From: Alloprevotella sp.
GTDB lineage: Bacteria; Bacteroidota; Bacteroidia; Bacteroidales; Bacteroidaceae
Length of the DNA: 46,979 bases
NCBI GenBank assembly: GCA_017476545.1
Contig: JAFUZP010000018.1
Coordinates: 1-46,979, forward strand
Direction: 5' to 3'
Shown: piece by piece, positions 16,401 through 23,724 of the stretch
Layout of the letters: each line of letters begins with the position of its first letter
Position numbering within the stretch: position 1 is the first letter of the stretch
The notes under the pieces: model-generated
Seen by the model: only the letters and a program-made list of their open reading frames with translations
Told to the model about the DNA's origin: nothing
The model's database searches: none
Program-made: the position numbers and the translations under genes

Positions 16401-17970
16401 TTCGCTGGCCGGAGCGAAGAACCCCATGCTCACTTTCAACCTCAAGGGCGCACCCGCCAATAACAGCCTCGGTATATATGTATCCCGCTCAGGCGGCGCA
16501 GAGAGTATGCTAGGCATAGCGAACACGCAGAGCGACTTTACCACGCACAAGTTCAGCCTCAAGGATTACAGCGCCGAGGAGTTCATCCGACTCATCTTTA
16601 TCGGGTCGTTCGAAGAAGCCGGCTCTATAGTCTTTGACAACATCAACGTGCTGGACATGCTTGATAACAACCTGTCCGTAAGTAACCTCGAAGCACCGGT
16701 AGCCCTCCAGGTCGGCGATGAAGGCCGCATCAGCGTACGTGTGACGAACCTTGGCGATGCCCCGGCAACAGGCTACACTGTGAAAGTGACCGCCGGCGGC
16801 AAGGAATTGCTCAACGAAACGGTCAGCGAAACGCTCCCCTCCATGGGCAGCCGCACGTTCGAGGCCACCTATAAGACGACCATCTTTGACGTGGCGGGTA
16901 ACATACCCGTCGTAGCGCAAGTTGTCTATGCGAGCGATGAAGACAACAGCGACAACGAAACCACAACCTCTGTGCGCCTTACGGCCGCATCGTCCAACTC
17001 TCCCGGCGACCTCACCGCCGTAGAGACGGATGGCCACGTACGTCTGGACTGGACCGCCCCGAGTATGCGGACAACACAACAGACGGAAAGTTTTGAGGAC
17101 ACGGAACGGTTCCCGCTCTTCTCCATAGGCGGAGTGACAGCGACGAAGCACAGCGGAACGCTCGGAGGCTGGACGCTCTACGATGCAGACGGCGGTACGA
17201 CTTACCAATGGAACGTGTCTTACGAGAACCGGGGCAAGCAAATGGCCTGGCAGGTTATCAACCCGAAGAATATCTTTGGGGAAAGCATTTACGAAGCCGA
17301 CTTCGCGCAGGATGGCGAGCAGTATCTGATATCCTTCTGCACCATGAACGGCGCGACGGACGACTGGCTCATATCGCCACAACTCCCGGGAGTGGCGCAG
17401 ACCGTGACGTACTACGTGAGATGCCTCACCCTGCAATACGGCAACGAACCCTACGAAGTGCTCTACTCCACGACGGATAACAACATCGGCAGCTTCCAGA
17501 AGCTCGGCGAGACGCTCGAGGCAACCGTCCTGTGGGAAGGCCGCACGTTCGACCTGCCCGAGGGGACGAAGTACTTTGCCCTGCGACACGTGGCCACAGA
17601 GGCCTTCGGCCTGCTCATAGATAACGTGACATACACGGTTGAAGGCGGGGATGTCGCCTCCTACAACATCTATGTGGACGGCCTGCTGACCGCCAACGTG
17701 GACGGTACCCGCAACTTCTTTGACGAGCTGGACGGCGCGCTGGCACAGGGCGACCACGTGTTCAGCGTCACGGCCCTGTATGCAGACGGCAGTGAGTCCG
17801 CCCCCGTCTCCACTATGCTAGCCACAGGCATCACCGACATCACGCTGGACGGAACGCCGGCCGACGTGTATTCGCTGGACGGTAGGCTCATCCGCCGCCA
17901 AGCCCGCGATGTGAGGGGACTGCCGAAGGGTGTCTATGTCATTGATGGCCGCAAGGCCGTTATCCGATAA
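13450..17970 (+). CDS. large secreted fibronectin-III / choice-of-anchor-J protein with C-terminal sorting-type tail
   Basis: 1506 residues with a signal peptide (ending AMAQ, about residue 25). After an N-terminal beta-propeller-like region (about 110-300), two or more fibronectin type III domains (LKAEFANGQLTGQITFKAP and related segments; DVTLAINNSSGVATLTWTAP) alternate with choice-of-anchor-J jelly-roll segments, recognisable by YGDVTADDWLISPAIHLKAG near 600 and ATDDWLISPQLPG near 1300. The last 40 residues (VYSLDGRLIRR, LPKGVYVIDGRKAVIR) resemble the C-terminal sorting tails of Bacteroidota secreted proteins. No catalytic motif was seen, so an adhesive or substrate-binding surface role is inferred. 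The ORF is intact and ends at a strong terminator. Confidence 0.88.
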   Translation: MKTPSTHLLGTLAAVLAFQGVAMAQPKGLKNLSSERLSAEERQKREQTIREKYPQFSLPLTFGQPKAAGDLVPVRSERAAQPPFKASKVVQQGGRMKITAASGAEILVNITYAPGMTSYNDRSIVNMNTADPGTQETLATGNYSFYNGVGIVGDYFYGCYNIYYESYGYFPSIYTFDMDTWELVETDYPDGDYSLMAQETAMAADGTIYGSFFNTAGTARELGVVDYANGTRTTIGPATKFYCAMGVTKENVLYGIAIDGNLYRIDTATGTETLVGPTGVTIANSSGNFYQQTGEIDQKDNTFYWLGTDFLANTTSLYTVNLETGAATKHYEFGEYTFAGMLIPQANVAEGAPGAAQELKAEFANGQLTGQITFKAPTQTFGGSALTGEINYTVKANDATLASGKTTPGANVSASVTAAEGMQTFVVTTQNAVGESPKAKVRTWVGLDTPKPATDVTLAINNSSGVATLTWTAPTEGTHGGYIGDLRYDVHRIAAGNAILVAEKQSGTTFTETLTKDGIANYAYSVTAYNGSRASNAAQSNAVLLGDAYTVPYTEDFNSAERAAIWTVIDANNDATQTSYGLNGGWTLEPKEGTASYLYGDVTADDWLISPAIHLKAGQAYMISVEAKARSASGTVYPEVFEVKLGKEATVAAMTTAVLARTDVNSDTYQTFTSPELRVTEDGDYHIGIHALSSPDAWTLYINTVSIEAAVLPTAPEAVKNLQVTPAADARLEATVSFRTPSQTVSGDALTAPLTKIEILRDGTLVHTLNNQSLNAEVTWTDTQGLTNGKHHYRVIPYAGTDAGLRAETTAYIGVDVPDRVKNIRIRDNRTSITLMWDKVGSVGANGGIVKPEEVEYLVWSTVGSAGSYFLDEVQQVVQDDNSATLAVNTGTGEQREQYWAVQARNAAGPGAAYMKSLLVGKPYTLPFKETVTGGEMNNYWDLQRTSPAVSIGLSNEYTDGDGYAFQMISSEAGEEGELYSGKISLAGAKNPMLTFNLKGAPANNSLGIYVSRSGGAESMLGIANTQSDFTTHKFSLKDYSAEEFIRLIFIGSFEEAGSIVFDNINVLDMLDNNLSVSNLEAPVALQVGDEGRISVRVTNLGDAPATGYTVKVTAGGKELLNETVSETLPSMGSRTFEATYKTTIFDVAGNIPVVAQVVYASDEDNSDNETTTSVRLTAASSNSPGDLTAVETDGHVRLDWTAPSMRTTQQTESFEDTERFPLFSIGGVTATKHSGTLGGWTLYDADGGTTYQWNVSYENRGKQMAWQVINPKNIFGESIYEADFAQDGEQYLISFCTMNGATDDWLISPQLPGVAQTVTYYVRCLTLQYGNEPYEVLYSTTDNNIGSFQKLGETLEATVLWEGRTFDLPEGTKYFALRHVATEAFGLLIDNVTYTVEGGDVASYNIYVDGLLTANVDGTRNFFDELDGALAQGDHVFSVTALYADGSESAPVSTMLATGITDITLDGTPADVYSLDGRLIRRQARDVRGLPKGVYVIDGRKAVIR

Positions 17971-17995
17971 GGCGGTATCAGACTGAAACACGCGC

Positions 17996-18031
17996 GCCGG
18001 CAGGCTGTAACCCAGCCTGCCGGCGATTTTT
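17996..18031 (+). terminator. strong intrinsic terminator of the large secreted protein
   Basis: Perfect 12-bp stem GCCGGCAGGCTG (17996-18007) with CAGCCTGCCGGC (18013-18024), 5-nt loop, then GATTTTTG. Confidence 0.88.
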
Positions 18032-18156
18032 GTACCCATATTCAATAATTCACGATGCTTCACGTCAGATAATCGCTACTGCGGCGGCAGTCTCGCCGTA
18101 CGAGGGAAATGCACACCTGGACGGAACAGCCGAAACCGGCCTGCTCCTCTTGTCAC

Positions 18157-18236
18157 TAACCCCACGGTTAGCGTGCTGTACCCGTAGGGTTAGTACGTCG
18201 TAACCCTACGGGTAGTTTTCGTTACCCGCAGGGGTA
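18157..18236. repeat. 22-bp-period palindrome array 2 (4 units)
   Basis: Units start at 18157, 18179, 18201 and 18223, exactly 22 bp apart: TAACCCCACGGTTA, TACCCGTAGGGTTA, TAACCCTACGGGTA and TACCCGCAGGGGTA. Changes in one arm tend to be matched in the other (CCCGTAGGG, CCCTACGGG), so dyad symmetry is preserved while sequence drifts. It lies between convergent genes. The rest of the gap holds a terminator at 18361-18408 and nothing else I recognise. Confidence 0.9.
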
Positions 18237-18360
18237 AGGCATCCCATAAGCCGGAGCTTTCACCGTGCTTGCCGACTGGAACGTTACAAGGTATCTGAGA
18301 GGAGGCATTTCTGGTGGCGTAAACGCAGGAAAAGGCTGGGAAACCGCTCCTATGCTGCCT

Positions 18361-18408
18361 AAAAGAAACGCGTACTCCCGCCATCATGTTTTCTCGGCGG
18401 GAATACGC
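18361..18408 (-). terminator. terminator downstream of ugd
   Basis: GCGTA and CCCGCC (18370-18382) pair with GGCGGG and TACGC (18396-18408). On the minus strand the stem is followed by GTTTCTTTT. Confidence 0.7.
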
Positions 18409-18448
18409 AAAAGATCTACAGGCAGCCTGACCGTGAAACACCCCCCGG

Positions 18449-19762
18449 TCAGCGACCGATGGAGAAGTAGTCAAATCCCGCATCAGCAAGCTCCTGCGGG
18501 TCATAGATATTGCGTCCGTCAAACAAGACGGGACGGCGCATCACACGGCCGACAGCCTCCCACGACGGCAGGCGGAACTGTTTCCACTCCGTGAGCAGGA
18601 GCAGGGCGTCGGCACCGAGGACGCAGTCATAAATATCTTTGGCGTAATAAACGCTGTCGCCTAAGCGGCGGCGTCCCTCGTCCATAGCAGCAGGGTCATA
18701 AACGCGCACTGAGCAGCCCGCATCGAGCAGCCGGCTGATGGTGACGAGCGAGGTAGCCTCGCGCATATCGTCCGTTTCGGCCTTGAAGGCGAGCCCCCAG
18801 AGAGCTATGGTCTTACCACGAAGATCGCCGCTGTAGTATTTGGAGAGTTTCTCAAACAGCACTGACTTCTGCCGCTCGTTTACGTCCTCAACGGCGCGCA
18901 GTACGCTCATCGTGTAGCCGTACTGCTCTGCAGTCTTGATAAGTGCCTTCACATCTTTCGGGAAGCATGAGCCACCGTAACCGCAGCCGGGATAAAGGAA
19001 CTTCGCACCGATGCGTGTGTCCGAACCAATACCCTTCCGCACCATGTTCACGTCTGCGCCGACGAGTTCGCAGAGGTTGGCCACATCGTTCATAAAACTG
19101 ATGCGGGTGGCGAGCATCGCATTGGCAGCGTATTTTATCATCTCGGCTGAGGGAATGTCGGTGAAGAGGACGCGGAAATTGTTCAGCAGGAAAGGTTTGT
19201 AGAGGCGCGTCATAAGTGTCTTCGCCCGCTCACTCTCCACACCGACAACAACGCGGTCCGGCGACATGAAGTCCTTAATGGCACTTCCTTCCTTGAGGAA
19301 TTCGGGATTGGAGGCCACGTCAAAGGGAATATCCGCCCCGCGCGCGTCAAGTTCCGCTTGGATTGCAGCCTTGACAAGGCGCGCCGTGCCAACGGGAACA
19401 GTGCTTTTCGTTACAACGACCATATAGTGCTGCATGTTCCGTCCCACCTCGTGCGCCACTTCAAGTACGTAGCGGAGGTCGGCACTGCCGTCCTCGTCGG
19501 GCGGGGTGCCCACGGCACTGAACACAGCCTCTACATCATTCAGGCAGTCTTTGAGGCGTGTCGTGAAATGCAGCCTCCCTTCGCGCTGGTTCCGCAGCAC
19601 CATCTCGTCCAGCCCGGGCTCGTATATAGGAATCTCGCCACGGCGGAGGCGGTCAATTTTCCGCTCGTCAATATCCACGCAGGTCACGTCTATGCCCATC
19701 TCGGCGAAGCACGTGCCCGACACAAGGCCGACATAGCCCGTGCCAACGATTGCTATCTTCAT
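18449..19762 (-). CDS. ugd: UDP-glucose 6-dehydrogenase
   Basis: Oxidises UDP-glucose to UDP-glucuronate with two NAD+, for surface polysaccharide and lipid modification. 437 residues. N-terminal Rossmann GTGYVGLVSG (7-16), AVGTPPDEDG (84-93), SNPEFLKEGSA (151-161), and the catalytic GYGGSCFPKD with Cys266; then the C-terminal UDP-binding domain (ALWGLAFKAETDDMREA). ATG 19762 is chosen over 19780 because the protein then starts directly at the Rossmann strand. A hairpin with T-tract separates it from secG, so at least partly separate expression is likely. Confidence 0.95.
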   Translation of the reverse strand: MKIAIVGTGYVGLVSGTCFAEMGIDVTCVDIDERKIDRLRRGEIPIYEPGLDEMVLRNQREGRLHFTTRLKDCLNDVEAVFSAVGTPPDEDGSADLRYVLEVAHEVGRNMQHYMVVVTKSTVPVGTARLVKAAIQAELDARGADIPFDVASNPEFLKEGSAIKDFMSPDRVVVGVESERAKTLMTRLYKPFLLNNFRVLFTDIPSAEMIKYAANAMLATRISFMNDVANLCELVGADVNMVRKGIGSDTRIGAKFLYPGCGYGGSCFPKDVKALIKTAEQYGYTMSVLRAVEDVNERQKSVLFEKLSKYYSGDLRGKTIALWGLAFKAETDDMREATSLVTISRLLDAGCSVRVYDPAAMDEGRRRLGDSVYYAKDIYDCVLGADALLLLTEWKQFRLPSWEAVGRVMRRPVLFDGRNIYDPQELADAGFDYFSIGR

Positions 19763-19775
19763 AACTGTCCGTATA

Positions 19776-19811
19776 AACAAAAGAGGCTACCCCTGTTCGG
19801 CGCAGCCTCTT
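19776..19811 (-). terminator. terminator downstream of secG
   Basis: AAGAGGCT (19781-19788) pairs with AGCCTCTT (19804-19811). On the minus strand TTGTTTATA follows. It sits in the 57-bp gap before ugd. Confidence 0.7.
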
Positions 19812-19819
19812 GAGTTGGT

Positions 19820-20146
19820 TTAGTTAGCCGGTTGTGCCGGGGCGGCTGGTGTCTGCTGCTGTCCGGGCAACTGTGGCGCGGCGGTTGTTTTCATGTTTGT
19901 CACGACATTAGCGGAATCATTCGCCTGTGGGGTTACATAAACCGTCACGACACTAAGGATAACCAGCAGAGCTGCAAGTGTCCAAGTGGCCTTTTCCACG
20001 AAATCGGTGGTGCGGCGCACGCCGACCAATGCGTTAGCGGAGGAAAAGCCTGAGGCGAGGCCGCCGCCCTTAGACTCCTGTATGAGCACAATTAGCGTAA
20101 GGAGGATGGCCACGATAACGGCCAGAATTACGATTACAGAGTACAT
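19820..20146 (-). CDS. secG: preprotein translocase subunit SecG
   Basis: 108 residues with two transmembrane segments (about 2-22 and 55-75) joined by the conserved SecG loop LIQESKGGGLASGFSS, and a Pro/Gln/Ala-rich C-terminal tail that varies within the family. It supports the SecYE channel during export. It is 20 bp downstream of the hypothetical TPR-tail gene and probably the last gene of the operon that begins with the sigma-54 activator. Confidence 0.95.
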   Translation of the reverse strand: MYSVIVILAVIVAILLTLIVLIQESKGGGLASGFSSANALVGVRRTTDFVEKATWTLAALLVILSVVTVYVTPQANDSANVVTNMKTTAAPQLPGQQQTPAAPAQPAN

Positions 20147-20166
20147 TATTCTTTCTTTTTACGTTG

Positions 20167-20934
20167 TTATTTGTCTTCCGTGCGGTGCTTATCGTTCACC
20201 AACAGCTTCTCCAAGAAGCGGATTTGGTCGGCAAAGTAAGCACTTTTTTTCGGATTATTCAAATTTATGCGCCTAATAATTTCTATTGCCTTACTATAGC
20301 GGCCCTGCCTGATGTATATCCGGGCGAGCGTCTCGGTGAAGAATTCCTCCCCCACCCCGTCTTCGTCAGCACTGTCCGCAGGGAGCTCCGGCTTGAACTC
20401 GGGCTCCTTCTTGAGTTCAATGCGCCCCGGCTCCTTCTCAAGGTAGGAATTGAGGAGGTTGCTGCGGTGCTGCGTCCCCTCCGGCTCGTCCTCGGACTTC
20501 TCTGGCACAGGGGCGGCATCATCCAAGGCCAGGAGGAAGGCGGTATAGTCCGTCGTGGCATCCTCGCGGGAAGGTTTCCGCCGAACGGGGGGCGCGCCCT
20601 CCGCGCCATCACCGTACAAATAAGAATCGATAATGTCGCGATGCCGCTCCTCCGCAGTCTTCGCGCCAGTCGCCGGCACACGTGCCGGACGGGGATGCGA
20701 CAGGTCGTAGTTGTCGCCTTCTACGAGTTTGAAAAGTACACGGCGGTCGGGCAGGAAAAGCGCGGAACGGCGGAGTTCATCGCCGAACGCCGGGTCATGG
20801 AGCAGGAACAGGTTTTGCAGAAAAAGCAGTCGCGCGGCGTGGTAATACGGATAGCGCGCCACGACTTCGCGGAGCTGGTAGAGCGTATCCTTGTCCAGTG
20901 TTTCGGGATGGGCTATGTAGTATGCTATGTCCAC
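20167..20934 (-). CDS. hypothetical protein between lptE and secG
   Basis: 255 residues with no signal peptide. The N-terminal 75 residues are predicted helical (TLYQLREVVARYPYYHAARLLFLQ), the middle is a charged linker (about 90-190), and the C-terminal LARIYIRQGRYSKAIEIIRRINLNNPKKSAYFADQ is a clear tetratricopeptide-type unit. In my recollection such proteins recur beside lptE and secG in Bacteroidales, which suggests an envelope or secretion role, but no function is established here. It lies 37 bp after lptE and 20 bp before secG. Confidence 0.8.
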   Translation of the reverse strand: MDIAYYIAHPETLDKDTLYQLREVVARYPYYHAARLLFLQNLFLLHDPAFGDELRRSALFLPDRRVLFKLVEGDNYDLSHPRPARVPATGAKTAEERHRDIIDSYLYGDGAEGAPPVRRKPSREDATTDYTAFLLALDDAAPVPEKSEDEPEGTQHRSNLLNSYLEKEPGRIELKKEPEFKPELPADSADEDGVGEEFFTETLARIYIRQGRYSKAIEIIRRINLNNPKKSAYFADQIRFLEKLLVNDKHRTEDK

Positions 20935-20971
20935 GGTATTCTGCGGTTGTTTCTATGGCACGGAGAGGTAG

Positions 20972-21478
20972 TTACCAATCGGCCACGGTTGCGTTGAATA
21001 TTTGGTCGGCCAAGTCGTTCACCATCTCCTGCACCAACTGTTCCTGAACGGCGGCCAGCTGCTGGTTAGAGTCATACTGCGTCGTTGCCGTAAAGGACTT
21101 TTCCCAACTTTGCCCCAGCTTGGCGTTCATGAAACGGATGTTCACGGTCATCTTCAGCTGTACCTGGGAAGAATAACCGTCGGCCGAGATGGCCTTATTG
21201 AACTGGTCATAAGCTGTGATCTCCCCAGCAATCTGCATATCACCGCCCCGTTTCACCAAACGCAGGCGCGTTTGGTTGGCATACAAGTCCTGCAATTTGG
21301 TGTTGAACATGGCCTCCATCGGTGCCCAACCATACGGGGCACGATTGGCTATGTTATCTATCTGGATGGTTTTGATGAGGTCATAGTTAATAGAAGTGCC
21401 CGTGAATTTATAAGAGACGCTGCACCCCGTGAGCAACAACAGGGCGGCCAAAAGCGGCAACAGGCCATTGCGCCACAT
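20972..21478 (-). CDS. lptE: LPS-assembly lipoprotein LptE
   Basis: 168 residues from ATG 21478, beginning with a compact lipoprotein signal and lipobox LTGC (Cys19). Then GTSINYDLIKTIQIDNIANRAP and NTKLQDLYANQTRLRLVKRGGDMQIAGEITAYD, typical of Bacteroidota LptE. It plugs and helps assemble the LptD outer-membrane LPS translocon. The frame runs further upstream; ATG 21526 would overlap the previous stop and 21517 is also possible, but 21478 gives the most normal signal peptide. lptD is not in the window. Confidence 0.85.
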   Translation of the reverse strand: MWRNGLLPLLAALLLLTGCSVSYKFTGTSINYDLIKTIQIDNIANRAPYGWAPMEAMFNTKLQDLYANQTRLRLVKRGGDMQIAGEITAYDQFNKAISADGYSSQVQLKMTVNIRFMNAKLGQSWEKSFTATTQYDSNQQLAAVQEQLVQEMVNDLADQIFNATVADW

Positions 21479-21518
21479 CCTGCCTGCTCGACAGCGAGCC
21501 GTCCTGCACGGCATACGG

Positions 21519-22721
21519 TCATTCATCCAGCCCATACTCTTTAATTTTGCGGTAGAGTGTACGGTCCGAAATGCCCAGTTCGTGCGCTGTTTCCTTGCGT
21601 CGGCCTGCATTAAGGCGCAGTGCCTTGCGGATAAGCTCGCGCTCCTGTTCTTCCAAAGAGAGGCTGGAGCGTTCCTCCTCGGTGATTTCCTCGGCCTCGG
21701 CATACGTTGCAGGGGCACTTACCTGTCGCCCCACCCCTTGCGGAGGCGCATAGACCGTGAGCTCGTGGCCGCCTCCCTGACCGTCCGACTGGAGCCCCTG
21801 GCCGACGGCACGCTTGAGTTCCGCCACATCGCGCCGCAGGTCAAAAAGGATTTTGTAAAGAATCTCGCGTTCGTTCTCGAAGGTGTGTGCGCCGCTTTCA
21901 GGCGCAACGGCAACAAGTTGCCCGGACTTGCGGTCCTCCGGCAGGTAAGCCAAGAGGATTTCTGGGGTGATAACACGCTCCTCGGAGGTAACGGAAATAT
22001 TTTCTGCGAGGTTCTTAAGCTGCCTTACATTACCGGGCCAGCGATACTGCTTCAAAGTCTCGTTCGCCGCATCGGTCAGTCGGACGGCAGGCATCTTGTA
22101 CTTCTCGCTCATTTCCAGGGCGAACTTGCGGAACAGGAGCGGGATGTCGTCACCGCGCTCGCGCAGTGGCGGAATCGTGATGCTCAAGGCATTGAGGCGG
22201 TAGTAGAGATCCTGCCGGAACTTTCCCTCCTCCACGGCACGCTCCATGTCCATGTTGGTGGCCGCGATAACGCGGACATCCGTTTTTTGCACCGCGCTAC
22301 TCCCGACTGGGATGTACTCGCCCGTCTCCAAGACACGCAACAAACGGGCCTGGGTCGCACTCGGGAGCTCGCCAACCTCGTCAAGGAAGAGCGTACCTCC
22401 GTTGGCCACGCTAAAATAGCCCTCCCGCTTCTCCACCGCCCCTGTGAAAGCACCTTTTTCATGGCCGAAGAGTTCGGAATCAATCGTGCCTTCAGGAATC
22501 GCACCGCAGTTCACGGCGAAATATTTCCGCCCTTTGCGCAGGCTGTTGTCGTGGATAATGCGCGGGAAAACCTCCTTTCCGACACCATTCTCCCCCGTGA
22601 TAAGGACGCTCAAATCTACGGGCGCGATTTTCAGGGCCACCTCCAAGGCGCGGTTCAGTGCCTCGTTGTTGCCAATGATGTCGTAGCGCTGCTTCGTGCG
22701 CTGGATGAGAGTTTCGTTCAT
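21519..22721 (-). CDS. sigma-54-dependent transcriptional activator lacking a receiver domain
   Basis: 400 residues. The AAA+ domain starts almost at the N-terminus: Walker A GENGVGKE (43-50), GAFTGA (90-95) contacting sigma-54, Walker B TLFLDEVGEL (110-119), RVIAATN, FRQDLYYRLN and WPGNVRQLKN. A C-terminal Fis-type helix-turn-helix (about 355-395, RKETAHELGISDRTLYRKIKEY) binds enhancer DNA. There is no N-terminal REC, GAF or PAS domain, so activity must be set by expression level or partner binding, as in PspF-like activators. Start ATG 22721 follows a promoter with exact 20-nt spacing. It heads the minus-strand run with lptE, a hypothetical gene and secG. Confidence 0.93.
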   Translation of the reverse strand: MNETLIQRTKQRYDIIGNNEALNRALEVALKIAPVDLSVLITGENGVGKEVFPRIIHDNSLRKGRKYFAVNCGAIPEGTIDSELFGHEKGAFTGAVEKREGYFSVANGGTLFLDEVGELPSATQARLLRVLETGEYIPVGSSAVQKTDVRVIAATNMDMERAVEEGKFRQDLYYRLNALSITIPPLRERGDDIPLLFRKFALEMSEKYKMPAVRLTDAANETLKQYRWPGNVRQLKNLAENISVTSEERVITPEILLAYLPEDRKSGQLVAVAPESGAHTFENEREILYKILFDLRRDVAELKRAVGQGLQSDGQGGGHELTVYAPPQGVGRQVSAPATYAEAEEITEEERSSLSLEEQERELIRKALRLNAGRRKETAHELGISDRTLYRKIKEYGLDE

Positions 22722-22740
22722 GTGCCGTTCCAATGGGCTG

Positions 22741-22771
22741 CAAATATAACATAAACATCGGGAACAGGCAA
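22741..22771 (-). promoter_or_regulatory. promoter of the sigma-54 activator operon
   Basis: Minus-strand TTG (22771-22769), 20-nt spacer, TATATTTG (22748-22741). This is a housekeeping-type promoter rather than a -24/-12 sigma-54 site. Confidence 0.68.
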
Positions 22772-22946
22772 GATACGCTAAAAAGAGCCCGCCGAAAGAG
22801 GCGGTTGCTGAGGTCTTATACGTGCTACCTGCACGACAAGCTAATACCGACTGATGGAGTAAAGTAGCCTAACGCCAAACGCGCCAAATATGGATACCTG
22901 CGCGACGCAGCCTCCGCCTCCCCCGACTCTATCGGAACCGTAGCGG

Positions 22947-23699
22947 TCAGAAAAGGAGCTGCGCGCGAACGGCGACAGTTCCGCTACCGGCTTTGCGTAA
23001 TTCCACATCGCAGATACCGTCCTCACGCTCCTCCACGAAGAACTGCAGCCGCTCACCGCCAAACGTTTCCTGCGCATAGGCCATCTCCACCCGCCGCAGA
23101 CCGCTCCCTTGGAAACGCTCCAGCGGGAAGATATCCAACACCCACTCCATCGCACGTATGCTGTTAAGGTGTCCGTTCACATCAAGGTCGGTAAAGCAAA
23201 CCTTGCGCTCGGCAACAGGCACTGCCGCACGAACGCGGATACGCCCCGGCCCCGTAATGGGGAAGTCTGCGGGAACGGGCTCGAGGATATCGGAAAAAGA
23301 ACCCGTAGGTAATGCCATAAGGTCCATCGGTTGGCGCGTCTGTAAGTCTATAAGCGCCCAGACGCTGTAAACATGCCCCCAAGGCGCTCCGTCCGGGCGG
23401 CGCACCTCATAGAGGCGGGTGGTGAACTGGCGGAAAATTGTGCTGGCCCATGTACTCACGACATAATCGTCGCCAGTGCGCGGGCGGCCGTTAGGGAAGT
23501 CCAAGATAAGCCGTGAGAAGACCCAGCTGAGACGTTCGCGACTCATCGGGCCAAAGCCAAACCCGCATCCCTCCGCATGGAATTGGGCGCAACGCAGGAG
23601 GACGTTCCCCAAGTGTCCCCAGGAAATCTGTCCTGTCACGTCCTCCGAGAATGGCTCTACCCGGAACTGATAATTACCGATGTGGGAGTTTTCTTTCAT
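22947..23699 (-). CDS. acyl-ACP thioesterase (FatA/FatB-like)
   Basis: 250 residues forming a double hot-dog fold. The N-terminal half holds YQFRVEPFSEDVTGQISWGHLGNVLL and the C-terminal half DLDVNGHLNSIRAMEWVLD, where the Asn/His pair of VNGHLN belongs to the catalytic network of plant-type and bacterial acyl-ACP thioesterases. It releases free fatty acids from acyl-ACP in the cytosol. Promoter TATCTTTG at 23715-23708 gives a very short leader. Divergent from the DPP-IV gene, with only 25 bp between start codons. Confidence 0.88.
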   Translation of the reverse strand: MKENSHIGNYQFRVEPFSEDVTGQISWGHLGNVLLRCAQFHAEGCGFGFGPMSRERLSWVFSRLILDFPNGRPRTGDDYVVSTWASTIFRQFTTRLYEVRRPDGAPWGHVYSVWALIDLQTRQPMDLMALPTGSFSDILEPVPADFPITGPGRIRVRAAVPVAERKVCFTDLDVNGHLNSIRAMEWVLDIFPLERFQGSGLRRVEMAYAQETFGGERLQFFVEEREDGICDVELRKAGSGTVAVRAQLLF

Positions 23700-23707
23700 T
23701 ACGGGTG

Positions 23708-23715
23708 CAAAGATA
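23708..23715 (-). promoter_or_regulatory. thioesterase promoter -7 box
   Basis: Minus-strand TATCTTTG, 9 nt upstream of ATG 23699. It lies inside the short gap shared with the divergent DPP-IV gene. Confidence 0.55.
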
Positions 23716-23724
23716 AGGAAAGAA

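Noticed and set aside
16510-17757. 415-codon minus-strand frame within the large secreted protein
   Set aside because: Antisense shadow created by GC-rich third positions; the plus-strand protein has clear domains.
18237-18360. Possible riboswitch in the gap upstream of the ugd terminator
   Set aside because: No recognisable aptamer core; the stretch is downstream of both convergent genes.
21429-22754. 441-codon plus-strand frame over the sigma-54 activator
   Set aside because: Antisense shadow; the minus strand encodes intact Walker, GAFTGA and HTH motifs.
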